Source of the DNA: Doryteuthis pealeii
Taxonomy: Eukaryota; Mollusca; Cephalopoda; Myopsida; Loliginidae
DNA: 64,000 nt
Assembly: GCA_023376005.1 (NCBI GenBank)
Contig: CM042157.1
Span: 62,676,118-62,740,117 of the forward strand
Direction: 5' to 3'
Shown: positions 33,434 to 43,861 of the stretch, one piece after another
Layout: each line of letters begins with the position of its first letter
Position numbering within the stretch: position 1 is the first letter of the stretch
Program-made: the position numbers and the translations under genes
The notes under the pieces: model-generated
Told to the model about the DNA's origin: nothing
What the model saw: only the letters and a program-made list of their open reading frames with translations
The model's database searches: none

Positions 33434-33587
33434 CTATTTCCGTTCTATTTTATCAATAACATCATTAAAGCAGTCAATCTCTTTTTCCGACGCCCTGTAA
33501 CTTTGCAGCAGACCATCATCATCATAAAAAACTCCCGGAATATATTTTTGTAAATTCTTATGCAAAATATCCTTTGGTTCCTTGTAC
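33434..33587 (-). CDS. Host gene, terminal coding exon (membrane protein)
   Basis: Minus-strand exon with acceptor TTTTCCTTCCAG and then YKEPKDILHKNLQKYIPGVF, YDDDGLLQSYRASEKEIDCF, NDVIDKIERK and a TAG stop: 50 residues, charged and soluble-looking. It starts one base into a codon, which exactly completes the split codon (AA/G, Lys) left by the donor of the exon at 37,891-38,099. I do not recognise the family. It would be the cytosolic or lumenal tail after two membrane helices. No consensus poly-A signal was picked out before the polypurine tract. Confidence 0.75.
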
Positions 33588-33639
33588 CTGGAAGGAAAAG
33601 AAAAATTAATGAAAGAAATTTTTTTTAAAAACCCTAAAG

Positions 33640-33860
33640 TGAGTCAAACATTTTGAAAAGTTCTAGCTGGTTGATTAATTAGTTGATGGATTTTAACGGC
33701 ATATCAAACCGTCTGGGGTTATCTTATGCCTAGAGGTTAGGGAATTATATTACGTTGTACATCTATATTTACACTTTTGTACTTAATGGTTTTAACGATA
33801 TGTTAGTATCGCCGGTGATCGTGTTAAGGGGTTACTTATGTATGATATTGAATATGTTTA
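33640..33860 (-). mobile_element. LINE 3' end (RNase-H LINE type)
   Basis: Contains GATTTTAACGGCATATCAA and CGTCTGGGGTTAT, shared with 46,931-47,040, where it follows a decayed RNase-H LINE on the minus strand. Intronic to the host gene. Confidence 0.55.
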
Positions 33861-34026
33861 TGTTTATTTTTTTTTAAATAATTTGTACATGTCTTGTCCA
33901 CAACAATGATGGCAGCAAACTCGTATTCAAGTATTGCCATTGCTTGATATAGTAACAATAATAACAATAAAAAAAAAAAGAAAAGCTCAATAGTTTAAAC
34001 AATATAATGGTGATCTTCAAAAAAAT

Positions 34027-34390
34027 TCAACAATGAGCTGCACGAAAGTGGCTCTTTAGTCTTGCCAAAGTCTTGCACACCTTCCCACAATTACAGGTAT
34101 TTCCAGGGAGCACAGGGTATTTTATTAGTCCATCCCGCCGATGCACAGATTGGTGACTGATCAGGCCAGCTTTGCTCATACATAGCCTTCCACACTGGTC
34201 ACATAGTAGACCGATTTGAAGCCCTTGATTGTCTACTTCTTTATTCTTGCGAATATCTCTCTTCAACTGCTCATGCTGTATACGGCCGGTCTCAAACCTT
34301 TCCGTGCCCTCCTGCACAGCTCTTCTTCACTGCCCACGGTCCAAAGACTTACTCTCCCAGTTCTTCACATCGATGTCACATTTTTTTTTA
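34027..34390 (-). pseudogene. Non-LTR retrotransposon C-terminal zinc-finger tail
   Basis: Frame with RAVQEGTERFETGRIQH and a basic linker, then two C2H2-like fingers: CDQCGRLCMSKAGLISHQSV plus H, and CNCGKVCKTLARLKSHFRAA plus H. This tail pattern is common at the C-terminus of invertebrate LINE ORFs. Upstream, KNWESKSLDRGQ is separated by an in-frame TGA where the family usually has Trp. It lies in the host-gene intron, same strand. An independent zinc-finger gene is less likely. Confidence 0.7.
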
Positions 34391-34424
34391 AGATAATCAT
34401 ATCACACCCAATGTGTTTGGTTTG

Positions 34425-35015
34425 GTTTGGTTTGTTTTGTTTTACGGTATATCAACCTCAGTGGGTCATTTAATGCCGATAAAGTTTTGAAATAAATCAA
34501 TTCTTAATGGATAATACAAATTTTTTTTTATAAATACATTTTTCTATTTAACCCATAGATGGGACCCTAACAGATACTACCACTCCGGGTCATAGTGGAC
34601 CAGGGAGCAATGGTGATGAAGGGGTGCTCCACATTCCCCAAACCTCCAAAACTGGAACCTCGCCATCAGATAGAGTTTAACGTCATTCCCAGGACATGTA
34701 GACCCGCAGCCACCGCCTTCTAGCACCCATATGATAAAAAGGGGTTGGTGCTTGCCATAAGGGCAATAGGGTTGGGAAAATCATATAGGTGCTAGGGCTT
34801 GACGTGACCAGCCGATTGATCGGAGGGGGCTTCTCCGACCGCCCGTCTAGCCCAAGATAGGGCCAAAGTGGAGTATTGCACGTCATGAACTGCTCATCCA
34901 CCTGGGCTCTATCCTTAAGCATCACGGGTCACCACCCACGGCCAACGGGTGGCTCCATTGGGGGAGCCTTACCCCTCTGCGGAGGTGCAGTCGGAGCATT
35001 CTAACGCCTCAGCCG
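34425..35015 (+). mobile_element. Repeat family D, full copy
   Basis: Runs from the GGTTTGGTTT start and ACGGTATATCAACC to GAGGTGCAGTCGGAGCAT. The most complete copy, intronic to the host gene. Confidence 0.82.
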
Positions 35016-35121
35016 ACAGGGCGGACCCAATGTGTATATATCCGAATGTCTATAAAATTCATAATACTATCCAATGGGAAAAATCATATTGGACATATTC
35101 GGACATTTTTACTTACACTTA

Positions 35122-35475
35122 TACCTTATTTAACGGCATATAAGACGCATGGGCATATAAGACGCACCCCAATTTCAGCAGGTCAGATTCAGGAAAAAAG
35201 GTTTTTGTGTATTTAAGCATATATTGTTGAAAACAGTCTAGCTGTGCCTTACACAAGCAGAAACATAGCTGTATAAAAGCAATTTAGCAGTGCAGGCAAG
35301 CAATAAGCATACACAAGACAACTCAATAGCAGGAAATAATAATAATAATAATAATAATAATAACCTAGGCTTACGGGAGATCTTAAACTTCACCTACGAT
35401 GTATAAGATGCAGGGCAATTTTTTGAGCCAAAATTTTTGGGAAAAAGTGCGTCCTATATGCCGTCAAATACGGTA
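35122..35475. mobile_element. TIR element family P with internal (AAT)n
   Basis: Ends TACCTTATTTAACGGCATAT and, as complement, TACCGTATTTGACGGCATAT. The left end is partly duplicated (GGCATATAAGACGCA twice), and an AAT microsatellite has grown inside. Confidence 0.82.
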
Positions 35476-35797
35476 AGTTTATCAGTCAATGGTCTTCTCT
35501 GATAATAAATGCGAATGTCAGTGTGTCACATTCTTTCAACTTTACCCCTAGATGCTGCAGCCCGACATATCATATCATTTTGGAATCAGGCTGACTCCGT
35601 GAGCAAATTTATAAAAAAAAATCGATCCGAATCTGGATCCGCAATCCTGAAATTATGGATTTACAAATTTTAATTACTGCGATTGTTTTCGGCAATTTTA
35701 TTTTATTTATTTTTTTTATTTTTTTACCTGATTTTTTCGCGACGAAACTTTTTGTACAATAACAATTGTAATAACTTGGAAATAAACTTCGGAATAA

Positions 35798-36053
35798 AGT
35801 AAGTAAAGTCGTCGGGGTGGCCTAAAGTCGGTATCAGCCTATCAGTGAGGGTGTCTATCCCCTTTTCACTAACACTAGACCCAGGAGATTGTTTTTGCGT
35901 CTGAGGTGGAGCGCCACACCTACCTTCAGCTCCTTACTTTACCGCACAGATCCCTGTGCTACTCATAGGCTGAGTTGGCGAGGGCCGATATCGAACTAGG
36001 AACCTTGTGGTTTCTAGCCGAACGCTCTCCGACTGAGCTAACCGGCCCTAAAT
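35798..36053 (-). mobile_element. SINE-A, full copy with target duplication
   Basis: On the minus strand: a tRNA-like head (A-box TAGCTCAGTCGGAGAGC, B-box GTTCGATATCGG), a body with GTAGGTGTGGCGCTCCACC, and a tail ACCCCGACGACTTTACTTAC. TTCGGAATAA stands on both sides (35,788-35,797 and 36,054-36,063), a LINE-type target duplication. Confidence 0.9.
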
Positions 36054-36333
36054 TTCGGAATAATCGAAACCAATTGCGAAATCCAAGCACCACCATTAAA
36101 AGTAATTTGATGAAACCCTGCTTTTTTCACGGCCAGCTCTATGTCGGTTGTTCAAATGTTGGGAATGGAATTAAATTATTTGTACTGAGCCTCAAATGGG
36201 AAAACCAAAAATGTTGTTTAACATGCTACTTGGGGGCCCAGAAGAAAGCAGCGACAAGACGCCGGCACATCAACATCTTCATGGACAGCCTTCACATTCA
36301 ACATCTGTGGTCGAGAGTGTTTTTCAAACATCG

Positions 36334-36410
36334 GACTTCACAGTCACAGGATGTGCTGTAACTTCAGGGGCACAAAAACTATATTATAGTCTTCCGAGAC
36401 TGAAATGCCA
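36334..36410. repeat. Segment shared with 13,428-13,503
   Basis: CAGTCACAGGATGTGCTGTA and the following ~55 bp are almost identical to part of the family P element at 13.3 kb, but no P ends are near. In one frame it codes TSDFTVTGCAVTSGAQKLYY. Origin unknown. Confidence 0.65.
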
Positions 36411-36569
36411 ATAATAATATTGTTTAACATGTTACTTTTCAATAAGTTCCAAATAAGTTATGCCATTGTTTTGATGAAAACTGTTAATTGTTTGAAAAAT
36501 ATTGTTCAAATTTAATAAAATGTAAAATGTACTCAATGTATGAAATGTCATTTTTGGGCCAATGGCTAA

Positions 36570-36900
36570 ATCAAGATTCCTCCACTGGAGCTAACTTAAT
36601 TGCTGCCTGATTGGGCGACTTTTAAGCTAGTGATCATATATGTCAGCTTTGGTTATAACAAATTAAAATTTATCTACCAGATCTATGCAGGTCTCTGCAA
36701 TTGGACCACCTGCTGGCCATGGTGGTGACCTATAATGTCTGAGCAAGGGATCTTGGTGGCTGAGCGGTCCATGACCAGGGTTCTAAGTGCTCATGTGACC
36801 TGCAGTATATCAAGAGCCCTCTACAGGAGCTAACTTAATTGCAACCCGATAAGGCGGTTTTTAAGCTAGTTTTGTATGAATAATTATATTTTAGCTTATT
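36570..36900. repeat. Two-copy direct repeat, about 240-bp period
   Basis: GGAGCTAACTTAATTGC and GCGACTTTTAAGCTAGT recur about 240 bp later with substitutions. Otherwise unassigned intronic DNA. Confidence 0.7.
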
Positions 36901-36984
36901 TGTGGTACAGTACGGCAGGTCGGTTTAAATGACCTCACGGACAGGATTTGACCTCGCGGGTCGGATTTGGCCTGCGGGCTGTAG

Positions 36985-37565
36985 TTTTGTTGGTTGGTTG
37001 GATTTTACGGCATGTCAACCCACTGGGTCATTTTATGCCGAAGATGTTTTGTTTTATTCGTTCCTAATGGATACTCAATTAGTTTTAAACACATTTTTGT
37101 TCTATTTAACCCATAGATGGAACTCTAACATGTACTACCACTCCAGGTCAGAGTGACCTGGGAGCAATGGTGATGAAGAGGTGATCTACATTCCCCAGAC
37201 CCCAGAACTGGAAACTCACTATCAGATAGAGTTTAACATCATACTCAGGACACCAAGACCCTCAGCTACCGCCTTCTAGCACCCATATGATAAAAAGAGT
37301 TGGACTTGCCATAAGGGCAATATGGTTGGGATAATCATATAGGTGCTAGAGCTTGACGTTCCCAGCCGATTGATCGGAGGGGGCCTCTCCGACCGCCCGT
37401 CTAGCCTAAGTAAGGGTCAAAGTGGAGATGGAAGTCATGGACTGCTCATCCACCAGGATTTCGTCCTTAAGCATCACGGGTCGCTACTTACGGTTAACAG
37501 GGAGAGGGGGTTCTTAACCCTCTGCGGAGGTGTAGTCGGTGTGTTCTAAAGCCCCAACCGAGCTC
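36985..37565 (+). mobile_element. Repeat family D copy
   Basis: Starts GGTTGGTTGGATTTTACGGC and ends near GAGGTGTAGTCGG. Same orientation as the copy at 34.4 kb. Confidence 0.8.
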
Positions 37566-37619
37566 TGTAGTTTTGTGACCCCTGAAAACTGAATGGAATA
37601 GTTAGTGAAATAGATCACT

Positions 37620-37870
37620 TATTAGGACTGGACATCGTTGATTGATCCCAGGGGGCCATCACCCCAGGCAACACCTGCCCTGTCGATTTAAAGGGTCAGG
37701 GCTGGGTTTATTGCCCAGTGCCTGAGGCGCCTCCCTTGTGAATGGCCGACGAAATCAACGCATTTCTTGCACCTGCCACCCATGAGTCTCGGCTTGTGGG
37801 TGGTCCCACATTGATAGGGCCTTGTGCCCAACCCGTACACGTGGGGTACGTGTTAAATATCATACCAGAC
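37620..37870 (+). mobile_element. Interspersed repeat family K
   Basis: Contains GGGTTTATTGCCCAGTGCCT, GTGGTCCCACATTGATAGGG and the near-palindromic end CCGTACACGTGGGGTACGTG. Other copies at 42,604 (plus) and 43,862 (minus). Class unknown. Confidence 0.72.
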
Positions 37871-37890
37871 TACAGAGAGAGTCGACTTAC

Positions 37891-38099
37891 TTTTTCACGA
37901 GATACAGGAGACACGGATAGCCGAGAAGACTGCAGGGACAGAAGATGAAAAAGATACAGCACAAAGGATCCTTCCAGAGACCAACAAAAATCGTAATGGC
38001 CGCCATGATGGCCGCTAGAGTGACCATGATGTATAAAACCAGCCGTGACTGTTTCTTCTGCATAATATTCTTCGTCCTTGCAATATCCGCTTCAGACAC
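37891..38099 (-). CDS. Host gene, internal exon with two membrane helices
   Basis: Minus-strand exon of 209 nt. Acceptor CCCTGCTTTTCAG precedes GTGTCTGAAGC; donor is GTAAGT right after CTCGTGAAAAA. It encodes VSEADIARTKNIMQKKQSR (basic), a first helix about residues 20-41 (LVLYIMVTLAAIMAAITIFV), a short loop GLWKDP, and a second, Cys-rich hydrophobic stretch about 47-68 (CCIFFIFCPCSLLGYPCLLY). It leaves two bases of a codon, completed by the exon at 33,587 to give LYLVKKYKEPK. So a small two-pass membrane protein whose family I cannot name. Codon use and splice sites argue against a repeat. Confidence 0.82.
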
Positions 38100-38159
38100 C
38101 TGAAAAGCAGGGATATTTTTAAAATTTTTAATGGCGGACGAGTACACATTTAAAATTAC

Positions 38160-38756
38160 GAACCAAGTAACCAATAAGCACCTCAGCTCCCGGTTGTTTG
38201 ATTTTTTTTTTTTTTTGCGTTCGAATTTCACTGTAAGATTTTTTTTAAGTGTGTTCATGTATATTTACAACCCAAAGGCACGTTTTTATACTAAATTAGT
38301 TTTCGATTTTAATTTTTTTTTTTAATTAATTATTTCATGTTGTTGTTAATTCAATAGGATTTTTTAAAGTTTTAAAAAGCTTTAAAGACACGTTTTTATA
38401 TTAAAGACAAATTTTCATATTAAAATAGTTTTTATTTAATCAGAAGAGAAATGCAGAAATGTTTATTTAAATGAAAATAGTTTTTATTTACAAAATATTT
38501 TTTGTTTATTTAAATAAAAGGATGTTGGGACCAAGTAACCAATAAATAACTTTTTTTAAATTAAAATCGAAAACTATTTTAGTATAAAAAAAAAAAATGC
38601 CTTTTGGTTGTAAATATACACGAACAAACTTTAAAAATAATCTTACAGTGAAATTCGAACGCAAAATAAATCAAATAACCGGGAGTTTCCGGTGAAAAGC
38701 AAAAGGTGTTCCTTTCAAAACTGCTCCAGCTGGGGTGCTTATTGGTTACTTGGTCC
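38160..38756. mobile_element. Foldback/hAT-like MITE upstream of the host exon
   Basis: Ends GAACCAAGTAACCAATAAGC and, as complement, GGACCAAGTAACCAATAAGC. Arms of ~130 bp, with a third copy of the terminus at 38,526. Flanked by AAAATTAC (38,152-38,159 and 38,757-38,764), a perfect 8-bp duplication. It lies just 5' of the exon at 38,099, so within an intron if the gene continues upstream. Confidence 0.85.
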
Positions 38757-38877
38757 AAAATTACAAGGAGGACCTGTGGATATAACACAGTATGATGATT
38801 CAATTATTATAACGTTTGATATGTTGCTAAATTGCTAAATAGTTCAATATGTAAAACGTATAGTAATCTTGATTTAA

Positions 38878-38879
<2 letters not shown>

Positions 38880-38966
<87 letters not shown>
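38880..38966. repeat. (CT)n(TA)n microsatellite
   Basis: Adjoins a family G-like segment (TTACGTTCGATTGAAATAGA at 39,004). Confidence 0.95.
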
Positions 38967-38968
<2 letters not shown>

Positions 38969-39104
38969 TCTTTTTTCTTTCTTTGATTCTTTTCATGTTT
39001 TCATTACGTTCGATTGAAATAGATTAGTGTTATCGCTTCCGTTTCTTTCTTTCTTATTATATTTTTCTGTGTAACATTCATTTTGCTTCCCTTTCTTTCT
39101 TGGG

Positions 39105-39302
39105 AGGTAGTTGCAAAAAATAGAGCGGCTTGGTGCCTAAATGTTAAGCAAGGCACGGAGAGTAGCCTCGACATCAAAGAGAGCCAGAAAGACGGAGAAA
39201 AGACAACAGACCCAGAAAGCATCACAGTTTGTGTGCATTCAGTGCACCAAAGACTGTCACACAAGAATTGGTCTGCAGAGTCACTTGCGCAGATGCAGAT
39301 AA
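39105..39302 (+). pseudogene. LINE C-terminal zinc-finger tail, frameshifted
   Basis: One frame reads WEVVAKNRAAWCLNVKQGTE. A shifted frame then reads FVCIQCTKDCHTRIGLQSHL and RRCR before the stop at 39,302. The fold C-x2-C ... H-x4-C matches the tail type seen at 34.0 kb. The shift makes it dead. Confidence 0.7.
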
Positions 39303-39440
39303 TCTTTTTTTTTTGGGGGGGGGGGACACTACGCCATCGTCCTTAGTGGACGGAAAGTTTCCGACACTATATAGAAACCATGAGAATTTTTAATGATATA
39401 AGATCAATATCTCTGAATGTTTGAAATGAGGCTTGAAGAT

Positions 39441-39917
39441 TAGTATTATCTGCATTATTCGGACTATTGTCCCCATCTTCATTGTTATTTGTACAACGTT
39501 TCGGCCTTCTTCAGGTATTTCTTGTCGGACTCGGGAACCTTCGTTTCGAACTCGGGAACTTTCGTATTCGGGAGCCATCACGGAACTTTGAACTTAACCC
39601 TTTATTTATTCCACGGGGGTATACTGTTCTCATTCCGCTAACCATAGCTGGGGTAGGAGTTGTGTTAATGAATTATTTTTCTAACTGCTTTCACTCAGGA
39701 TTGAACTCGGGTTCCAGAGATAACTGTCACTTAGAACTGTCTTAAGCTAACTGCCTTATCCACTCGGCCATGTATCCAAGAAAGTTCCCGAGTTCGAAAA
39801 GAAGGTTCCCGAGTCCGACAAGAAATACCTGAAGAAGGCCGGAGGGTATATCGGCCGAAACGTTGTATAGATAACAATGAAGATGAGGACAATAGTCCGA
39901 ATAACGCAGATAATACT
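39441..39917. repeat. Foldback with ~125-140-bp arms around a tRNA-like segment
   Basis: 39,441-39,564 is the reverse complement of 39,779-39,917. Both arms carry CCTGAAGAAGGCCG and CGAAACGTTGT; in the right arm these are separated by an extra GAGGGTATAT hairpin loop. The spacer contains a tRNA-like sequence on the minus strand (39,697-39,778: TGGCCGAGTGGATAAGGC as A-box and GAGTTCAATCC as B-box). Confidence 0.8.
39697..39778 (-). pseudogene. tRNA-like (Leu/Ser type) SINE head
   Basis: A- and B-box spacing fits a class II tRNA, but acceptor ends do not pair, so it is a tRNA pseudogene or SINE head rather than a working tRNA. Confidence 0.5.
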
Positions 39918-39960
39918 AATCTCAATAGTTTGTTTCTTTGTTGATTTGTTTGTTTGTTAC

Positions 39961-40075
39961 CTTGAATTCTTGTCTGTTTTGTTGACTTCGATTGTTGGAT
40001 ATATTGGATTGGTCCGGTCGTCGTCTCCGTTCCAGGATTGAATAAAGGGGGCGTTTTTCAAATTGTCACTCCCAG
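39961..40075 (-). CDS. Possible upstream exon of the host gene
   Basis: A minus-strand open stretch with acceptor AAATTCCCAG and donor AAG/GTAACA encodes AGSDNLKNAPFIQSWNGDDD, RTNPIYPTIEVNKTDKNS: acidic, Pro/Asn-rich, compatible with a cytosolic N-terminal part. It leaves two bases of a codon, whereas the exon at 38,099 starts at a codon boundary, so direct joining would shift the frame. A missing exon between them, or a false prediction, must be assumed. Confidence 0.35.
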
Positions 40076-40079
40076 CTGG

Positions 40080-40349
40080 GAATTTACGAAATGAAATCAG
40101 TATAATGAAAGAAAATGAATGAAAAGAATAAAAGAACAAAAAGATGAAATAAGGAAAGAAAAAAAGAAATGAAAAAGAAAAAAAGAAAAAGGGAAGAAAG
40201 AAAAACAAATGAGACAGAATGGAGGCGTTATTGAAAAGAAAGAAAAAAAAGAAAGAAAAAAGAAAGAAAAAAGAAGAAACGAAGAAGAATTGAACAAAAG
40301 AGAGGAATGAAAAGAAAAGATAAAGAAATGACAAAGCGTTTAAACGATA
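40080..40349. repeat. Polypurine A/G-rich tract
   Basis: GAAA-type low-complexity sequence, interrupted at its end by an H1 MITE and resuming at 40,600-40,960. Confidence 0.9.
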
Positions 40350-40591
40350 GGACCATTTGACCTTTAGGCACCCCTTTTGCGATCTCGTTTCATAAGGACA
40401 TTTTTTCATTTACACCGTCAACAACCGGTTGTTTGTTAACAGACGATTTTAGAGAGTTTTTTTTTAATTATAAAACTAACCCCCTAACCCTAAGCCTAAC
40501 CCCTAAAAACAACCAGATTTAGACGGTGTACATGAAAAAATGTCCTTTTGAAACGAGATCGCAAAAGGGGTGCCTAAAGGTCATATGGTCC
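40350..40591. mobile_element. MITE family H1 with 8-bp duplication
   Basis: Ends GGACCATTTGACCTTTAGGC and, as complement, GGACCATATGACCTTTAGGC. Arms with CATTTACACCGTC; core of CCTAA-type units (CTAACCCCCTAACCCTAAG). Perfect duplication AAACGATA at 40,342-40,349 and 40,592-40,599, as in hAT elements. Confidence 0.93.
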
Positions 40592-40599
40592 AAACGATA

Positions 40600-40777
40600 T
40601 TATATGAAAAAGAAGAGAAAGATTGAAAAAAATTGAAAAATGAAAGAAGGAATAAACCAAATGAATGAAAATGGAAGAAAAAGGAAGAAAGGAAAAAAAA
40701 TAAGTGATTTTTCTCTTTTTAGATTTAAGATTTTAAAAATCTTATGTAATGAAAAAGAAAGAAAGAAGAAATTATAA

Positions 40778-40809
<32 letters not shown>

Positions 40810-40965
40810 AAAAGAAACAGGGAAGAAATGAAATTAAATGAAAACGAATGAAAAGGAAAGAAAAAAACAGAAAAACAAGTGGAAAAGAAAGAATAAAAGG
40901 AATTGAAATTGTGAAAGAAAAACTGAAAGAAAAAAGAAAGAAAAAACTAGAGATGGCCAAATATG
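40600..40965. repeat. Polypurine tract, second part
   Basis: GAAA-rich low-complexity DNA leading into the minisatellite. Confidence 0.9.
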
Positions 40966-41169
40966 GTCATTTAGGATGTATCCAAGAAACAGGGTACTCA
41001 GATAGAAATAACTAAATATGGTCATCTAAGAAGTAGGCTATAAAGAGGGAGCCCAGAAGTAGGTAACCAAATATAATCTAGAAACAGGATACCAAGATAG
41101 AAAGAACCAAATATAACCATTTACAAAGTAGCTTAGAAAGTTGGGATTAAGAAAAAATAACCAAATGTG

Positions 41170-41365
41170 TGTTGCATAATCTATGGGTAACATAGATTAT
41201 TGTAGGAATTCTGCGGGTCCAGTTTTTACATATCGCGAAGTGGAAAACTACTGGACAGTTGAAATCTTGCACGTCGCGTGATTTTGACTTAGTCAGTTGC
41301 AGCCGAGACGTAGCCCAGGATAGACGTTATCCTGCGGTGGCTGGACTCAATTCCGCGCGATGAAC
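41170..41365 (+). mobile_element. LTR fragment inside the minisatellite
   Basis: Begins TGTTGCATAATCTATGGG and follows the LTR at 28,677 through GTCAGTTGCAGCCGAGACGT, then stops at about 41,365. 3'-truncated. Confidence 0.75.
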
Positions 41366-42126
41366 CAAATATAGTAATTTAGAAAATAGCTTTGAAAGTG
41401 AGGATTGGGAGAGAAATAACCAAATATGGTCATCTATAAATTAGCCTAAAACAGGGGTCTCTAAAATAAGTAAATGCGGTCATCTATGAAGTAGTTTATA
41501 AACAGGGGGCCCAGTAAGAAATGACCAAATATTGTCATCTATGAAGTAGCCTAGAAACAGGGGTCTCAGTAAGAAATGATCAAATATGGTCATCTATGAA
41601 GTAGCCTAGAAACAGGACCCCAGTAAAAAATGACCAAATATGGTCATTTATGAAGTAGCCTAGAAACAGGACCCCAGTAAAAAAAAATGACCAAATATGG
41701 TCATCTATGAAGTAGCCTAGAAACAGGGGTTTCAATAAGAAATGACGAAATATGGCCATCTATGAAGTAGCCTAGAAACAGGGGTCCCAGTAAGAAATGA
41801 CCAAATATGGCCATCTATGAAGTAGCCTAGAAACAGGGGTCCCAGTAAGAAATGACCAAATATGGTCATCTATAAATTAGCCTAAAACAGGGGTCTCTAA
41901 AATAAGTAAATGTGGTCATCTATGAAGTAGCCTAGAAACAGGACCCCAGTAAAAATGACCAAATATGGTTATCTATGAAGTAGCCTAGAAACAGGGGTCT
42001 CAGAAAGAAATTACCAAAATATGGTCATTTTAAAAAGTAGATTAGAATCAGAGGATGGAGAGTTAAATATCCAAATATGATCATTTATGAAGTAAGCTAG
42101 AATCAGAGGTCTCTGAAAGAAATAAC

Positions 42127-42367
42127 AGACCATATGACCTTTAGGCACCCCTTTTGCTTTGCTGATTCATAAGTACATTTTTTTTCATTTACACCGGTTG
42201 TTTGTTAGGGGTTAGGGTTAGGGGTTAGGGTCAGGGGTTAGTTCTATAATTTAAATCAAAACTCTAAAAATCGTCTATTAACAAACAACCGGATGTTGAC
42301 AGTGTAAATGAAAAAATGTACTTATGAATCACCAAAGCAAAAGGGGTACCTAAAGGCCATATGGTCC
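42127..42367. mobile_element. MITE family H1 with 8-bp duplication
   Basis: Ends AGACCATATGACC and, as complement, GGACCATATGGCC; core GGGGTTAGGGTTAGGGGTTA. Duplication GAAATAAC at 42,119-42,126 and 42,368-42,375. Confidence 0.93.
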
Positions 42368-42603
42368 GAAATAACAAATTATCGTCATGTATAAACTAGC
42401 TTACAAATATGATATCAAGATAGAAATAACCAAATATGGTCATCTATGAATTAGCTTAGAAACAAGGGTCTCAGAAAGAAAGAGCCAAAAGTAGATTCGA
42501 ATCAGGGGACAAAGGGAGAAACATCCAAATATGGTCATCAATGAAGCAGCCTTGAAACTAAAAAGCGAGAGATAAATAACTAAAAATGACCAAATATGGG
42601 TTT

Positions 42604-42885
42604 TCCGGTCAAGCCGGGGGTCCAGTGATCATCGGCCGCTGGACCTACAGAGTAAATTAACATCGTTGATCCAAGGAGACCATCCCTCCAGTCAACATCT
42701 GCCCCCTCGATTTAAAGGGGTAGGGTTGGGTTTATTACCCAGTGCCTGAGGCGCCCTTCTTGAGGCGGAATGCCGACATGATCAACGCATTTTTGCACCC
42801 GCCACACCATGAACTTCGGTTTGTGGGTGGTCCCACATTAATAGGGCCTTGAGCCTAACCCGTACACGTGGGGTACGTGGTAAAT
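42604..42885 (+). mobile_element. Repeat family K, plus copy
   Basis: Complete relative to 37.6 kb, including GGGTTTATTACCCAGTGCCT and the CACGTGGGGTACGTG end. Forms an inverted pair with 43,862-44,130. Confidence 0.75.
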
Positions 42886-43495
42886 AACTGATTGGTGAGT
42901 TGTTTTTTACAACATGTTAACCCTTGTTGGGTTATTTTATGCTGAAAACGTTATGTTTTATTCATTCTTGTTGGGTATTCAATTTCTTTCTTTTTTTTTT
43001 TTCAAACTCATTTTTTAAATACATCTGATGTAAACTCATTTTTATCCATTTAACCCATAGACGGAACTCTAACAGGTACTACCACTCCGAGTCAGGGTGG
43101 ACCTGGGAGTAATGGCACATTTCTCAAAACTCCTAATTGGAACCTCACCAATAGATGCAGTTTCACGTCATACCCAGGACACCAAGACTCTCAGCCACTA
43201 CCTTCAAGCATGTATATGATAAAAGAGGTTGGGGTTGCCATAAGGGCAATGGGATCGGGGCAATCATAGAGGTGCTAGGGCTTGACATTGACTGATTGGA
43301 GAGGTCTCTCCAATCACCCGTCTAGCCTAAGGACCAAAGTGGAGTGTTGCATGTCATAGACTTCACACCCACCAGCATTCCGTCATAAGCATCACGGATA
43401 GCTACCCACAGTCAACAGGTGGCCCTATTGAGGGGGTCTTACCCCTCTGCAGAGGTGCAGTCGGTGTATTCAACTGCTGTCGGTGTATAATGAAT
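42886..43495 (+). mobile_element. Repeat family D copy
   Basis: Uninterrupted at the point where the 7.8-kb copy carries a P element, so it supplies the unoccupied sequence. Ends near GAGGTGCAGTCGGTGTATTC. Confidence 0.8.
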
Positions 43496-43861
43496 ACGAT
43501 TTGTACTTATAGACTGTTCCAAACCAGCTGAATCAGCCAATCAGCTGAATCGGTTGAATCAACCAATCAAAACGCCAAAACATGTATTTAAATTTACTAT
43601 TTAAAGGCGTTGATAAATTGTCTTACAATTGCCCGTTAGATGTACGGAACAATTGACGAGGATTATACAACTCCTTAACACGGATCAGCTGACAAGGATT
43701 AAAACTGATACTACATCTCTCTAATTAAAAGAAAGGATCAAACTTTATGTCTCAAGGGATCTCCACTGCTTCACCTACAGCACTAAAAATGGTAACACGA
43801 ATCGTAACAACTTCACCAGCCGACAAGGCGATAAACTAAACAAATTATCTTATACTATATA
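43496..43861. other. Unassigned spacer
   Basis: Contains short repeats of CCAATCA and GCTGAATC but no gene that I can support. Confidence 0.4.

Larger units (their letters stand above)
40966..42600. repeat. Minisatellite of ~57-bp units, twice interrupted
   Basis: Units contain GACCAAATATGGTCATCTAT, GAAGTAGCCTAGAAACAGG and a variable link. Well-conserved units lie at 41,400-42,010, with diverged ones outside. An LTR fragment (41,170-41,365) and an H1 MITE (42,127-42,367) have inserted. Confidence 0.93.

Noticed and set aside
34027..34317. Independent C2H2 zinc-finger host gene
   Set aside because: Linker and finger pattern match LINE C-terminal tails, an in-frame stop precedes it, and a second such tail occurs at 39.1 kb.
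38579..38803. Minus-strand frame with an acceptor-like CAG at 38,776 as a host exon
   Set aside because: Most of it lies inside the foldback MITE 38,160-38,756 and is repeated in the other arm.
39820..39870. Hammerhead ribozyme in the foldback arm (CTGAAGA ... GAAACGTTGTA)
   Set aside because: An extra base lies before stem II, no stem I pairing is found, and the mirror arm lacks stem II altogether. A related motif near 49,543 also lacks stem I.
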